Assembly (NCBI RefSeq): GCF_003966265.1
Contig: NZ_RXNV01000016.1
Span: 27,679 to 91,678, forward strand
Reading direction: 5' to 3'
DNA length: 64,000 nucleotides
Origin: Shewanella atlantica
GTDB lineage: Bacteria; Pseudomonadota; Gammaproteobacteria; Enterobacterales; Shewanellaceae
The notes below the pieces were generated by a model, which had not been told where the DNA came from, searched no databases, and saw only the letters and a list, made by a program, of their open reading frames with translations. Within the stretch, counting starts at the first letter, position 1; each line of letters opens with the position of its first letter. Position numbers and translations under genes: made by a program. This document shows positions 63,064 to 64,000 of the stretch, piece after piece.

Positions 63064-63627
63064 CTAGCACTCTTGGACCTCTTGCAAATATTCATTCTTA
63101 AGCCTGACATAATTATCGGCAGACTGAGGCAAGAAGGCTAACTCTGCGTCGGTTAATTCACGAACCTGTTTCGCAGGGCTACCTACATATAAGTGGCCGC
63201 TCTTTAATATCTTGCCTGGGGGAACTAAAGAGCCCGCACCCAAAATTACATCATCTTCCAGTATCGCACCATCAAGAATGATTGCGCCCATACCGACTAA
63301 TATGCGGTTACCAACAGTGCAACCATGCAGCATCGCTTTATGGCCGATAGTAACATCATCACCAATAAGCAAAGGGTTACCGTCAGGTTTGGCAGTGGAC
63401 TTACGGGTAACATGTAAAACGCTACCATCCTGAACATTGGACCGTTTACCAATTCTAATATGATTAACATCGCCGCGAGCGGCTACCAAGGGCCAAATGC
63501 TTGCATCATCATCGAGGGTTATGTCCCCAACCAGTACGCAAGCTTCATCTATATACACATTATCCTTAAGTTCAGGAGTAACTCCTTTATAAGAGCGTAA
63601 TGACTGGGTGTTATTCGAGATGGTCAT
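63064..63627 (-). CDS. yrdA: Gamma-class carbonic anhydrase-like protein YrdA
   Basis: A 187-residue left-handed beta-helix protein of the gamma-carbonic anhydrase family. The hexapeptide repeats are clear, for example VLVGDITLDDDASIWPLVAARGDVNHIRIGKRSNVQDGSVLHVT (quoted for its IGKRSNVQDG core) and IGDDVTIGHKAMLHGCTVG. The zinc-ligand histidines of the family correspond to His residues in SVLHVT, GHKAMLHG. It is convergent with the DUF1488 gene and divergent from the rrn leader. Whether it is an active anhydrase is uncertain. Confidence 0.93.
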   Translation of the reverse strand: MTISNNTQSLRSYKGVTPELKDNVYIDEACVLVGDITLDDDASIWPLVAARGDVNHIRIGKRSNVQDGSVLHVTRKSTAKPDGNPLLIGDDVTIGHKAMLHGCTVGNRILVGMGAIILDGAILEDDVILGAGSLVPPGKILKSGHLYVGSPAKQVRELTDAELAFLPQSADNYVRLKNEYLQEVQEC

Positions 63628-63740
63628 TAATAAAAGTCCTTAAAATAGCGGTTTTCGGCATTATAAAGCTTAAAAAGTGGCTAGTCAGGGTGTTTTATCG
63701 ACAAACGGCAGGAAAACAACACTTTTCTCAAGAAAAGCCC

Positions 63741-63768
63741 TTGCGCTCTTTCTGGATCTCCCTATAAT
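63741..63768 (+). promoter_or_regulatory. rrn promoter P1-like
   Basis: TTGCGC (63741-63746), 16 bases, TATAAT (63763-63768), then the GC-rich discriminator GCGCACCC, the stringent-control type. Confidence 0.88.
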
Positions 63769-63866
63769 GCGCACCCACTGACACGGCAAACCAGTCTTCT
63801 TAAACGGAAGCGGAAACGCAGTCAGGGCAACAAGTAAACGCTTATAAATTTAATTTTTAAAAGCAC

Positions 63867-63894
63867 TTGACGCCAATAGCTGGAAGTGTAGAAT
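63867..63894 (+). promoter_or_regulatory. rrn promoter P2-like
   Basis: TTGACG (63867-63872), 16 bases, TAGAAT (63889-63894), preceded by an A/T-rich UP-element-like tract at about 63840-63860. Confidence 0.85.
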
Positions 63895-63954
63895 ACGCCT
63901 CCTCAAGCCAACGACCTAGCGTCTAACGGCAGCATCTGAAAGATTGATGCTAAC

Positions 63955-63966
63955 GCTCTTTAACAA
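63955..63966 (+). promoter_or_regulatory. boxA antitermination site of the rrn leader
   Basis: GCTCTTTAACAA, the standard boxA of gammaproteobacterial rrn leaders, bound by NusB-S10. Confidence 0.9.
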
Positions 63967-64000
63967 TTCAAAACAAGAAATCTGTGTGGACACTCACAGG

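Larger units (their letters stand above)
63628..64000 (+). other. Ribosomal RNA operon promoter and leader
   Basis: The 373 bases to the window end are gene-free and contain two rrn-type promoters and a boxA antiterminator, described separately. The 16S rRNA gene starts beyond the edge. Confidence 0.85.

Noticed and set aside
63900..64000. Start of the 16S rRNA gene
   Set aside because: The window ends in the leader after boxA; the first bases of mature 16S rRNA are not present.

Overview
The window is a chromosomal segment of a gammaproteobacterium, almost certainly a marine Shewanella. The evidence is gene order: mnmE-yidC-yidD-rnpA-rpmH diverging from dnaA-dnaN-recF-gyrB, then glyS/glyQ, fadBA, pepQ, trkH, trkA-rsmB-fmt-def, dprA-smg-yrdD-tsaC-hemF-aroE, ending in an rRNA operon leader. 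It is an origin-proximal region: seven parS-like palindromes are scattered through the first 38 kb, and the space upstream of dnaA is packed with GATC sites and DnaA-box-like 9-mers. The species cannot be fixed from the sequence alone.

Layout. 1-4.4 kb is sparse: the edge of a probable chemoreceptor gene, a LysE exporter, a 44-residue membrane protein, and a DUF1186/SEC-C gene whose 5' side carries a MITE-like element. 4.4-11.7 kb is accessory: an orphan PLD-helicase-DUF3427 protein, an unknown protein, a sulfotransferase and a DEAH helicase; the last two contain in-frame minisatellites. 11.7-12.6 kb is non-coding, GATC-rich, and contains a perfect 73-bp copy of the mnmE 3' end. 12.6-23.2 kb is the dnaA region. 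23.2-27.9 kb holds the pxpBCA 5-oxoprolinase genes and an HDOD protein, with heptanucleotide arrays nearby. 27.9-38 kb has glyQS, tag, an MFS transporter broken by a 17-bp duplication, a large amidohydrolase, a MOSC protein, tusA and ybaK. 38-41.5 kb is fadBA (beta-oxidation). 41.9-53.3 kb has pepQ, a YigZ protein, two TrkH and one TrkA (potassium uptake), two hemG paralogues flanking an ArsR regulator, and the rsmB-fmt-def translation genes. 53.4-63.6 kb is the conserved dprA-smg-yrdD-tsaC-hemF-aroE-yrdA block, interrupted by a collagenase-like lipoprotein and by a 175-bp tandem array of hemF 3' ends next to a truncated haemoglobin. 63.7-64.0 kb is the rrn promoter and leader; 16S rRNA begins beyond the window.

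Most genes are housekeeping. The unusual signals are structural. Two conserved genes, mnmE and hemF, each have duplicated copies of their own 3' ends immediately downstream, the pattern left by integrative elements or by local amplification. parS sites are embedded in coding sequence and in a terminator. A transporter is interrupted in a way that one slippage event would repair. Several intergenic repeat families (MITE, heptamer arrays, hairpin-rich dispersed repeats) are present.
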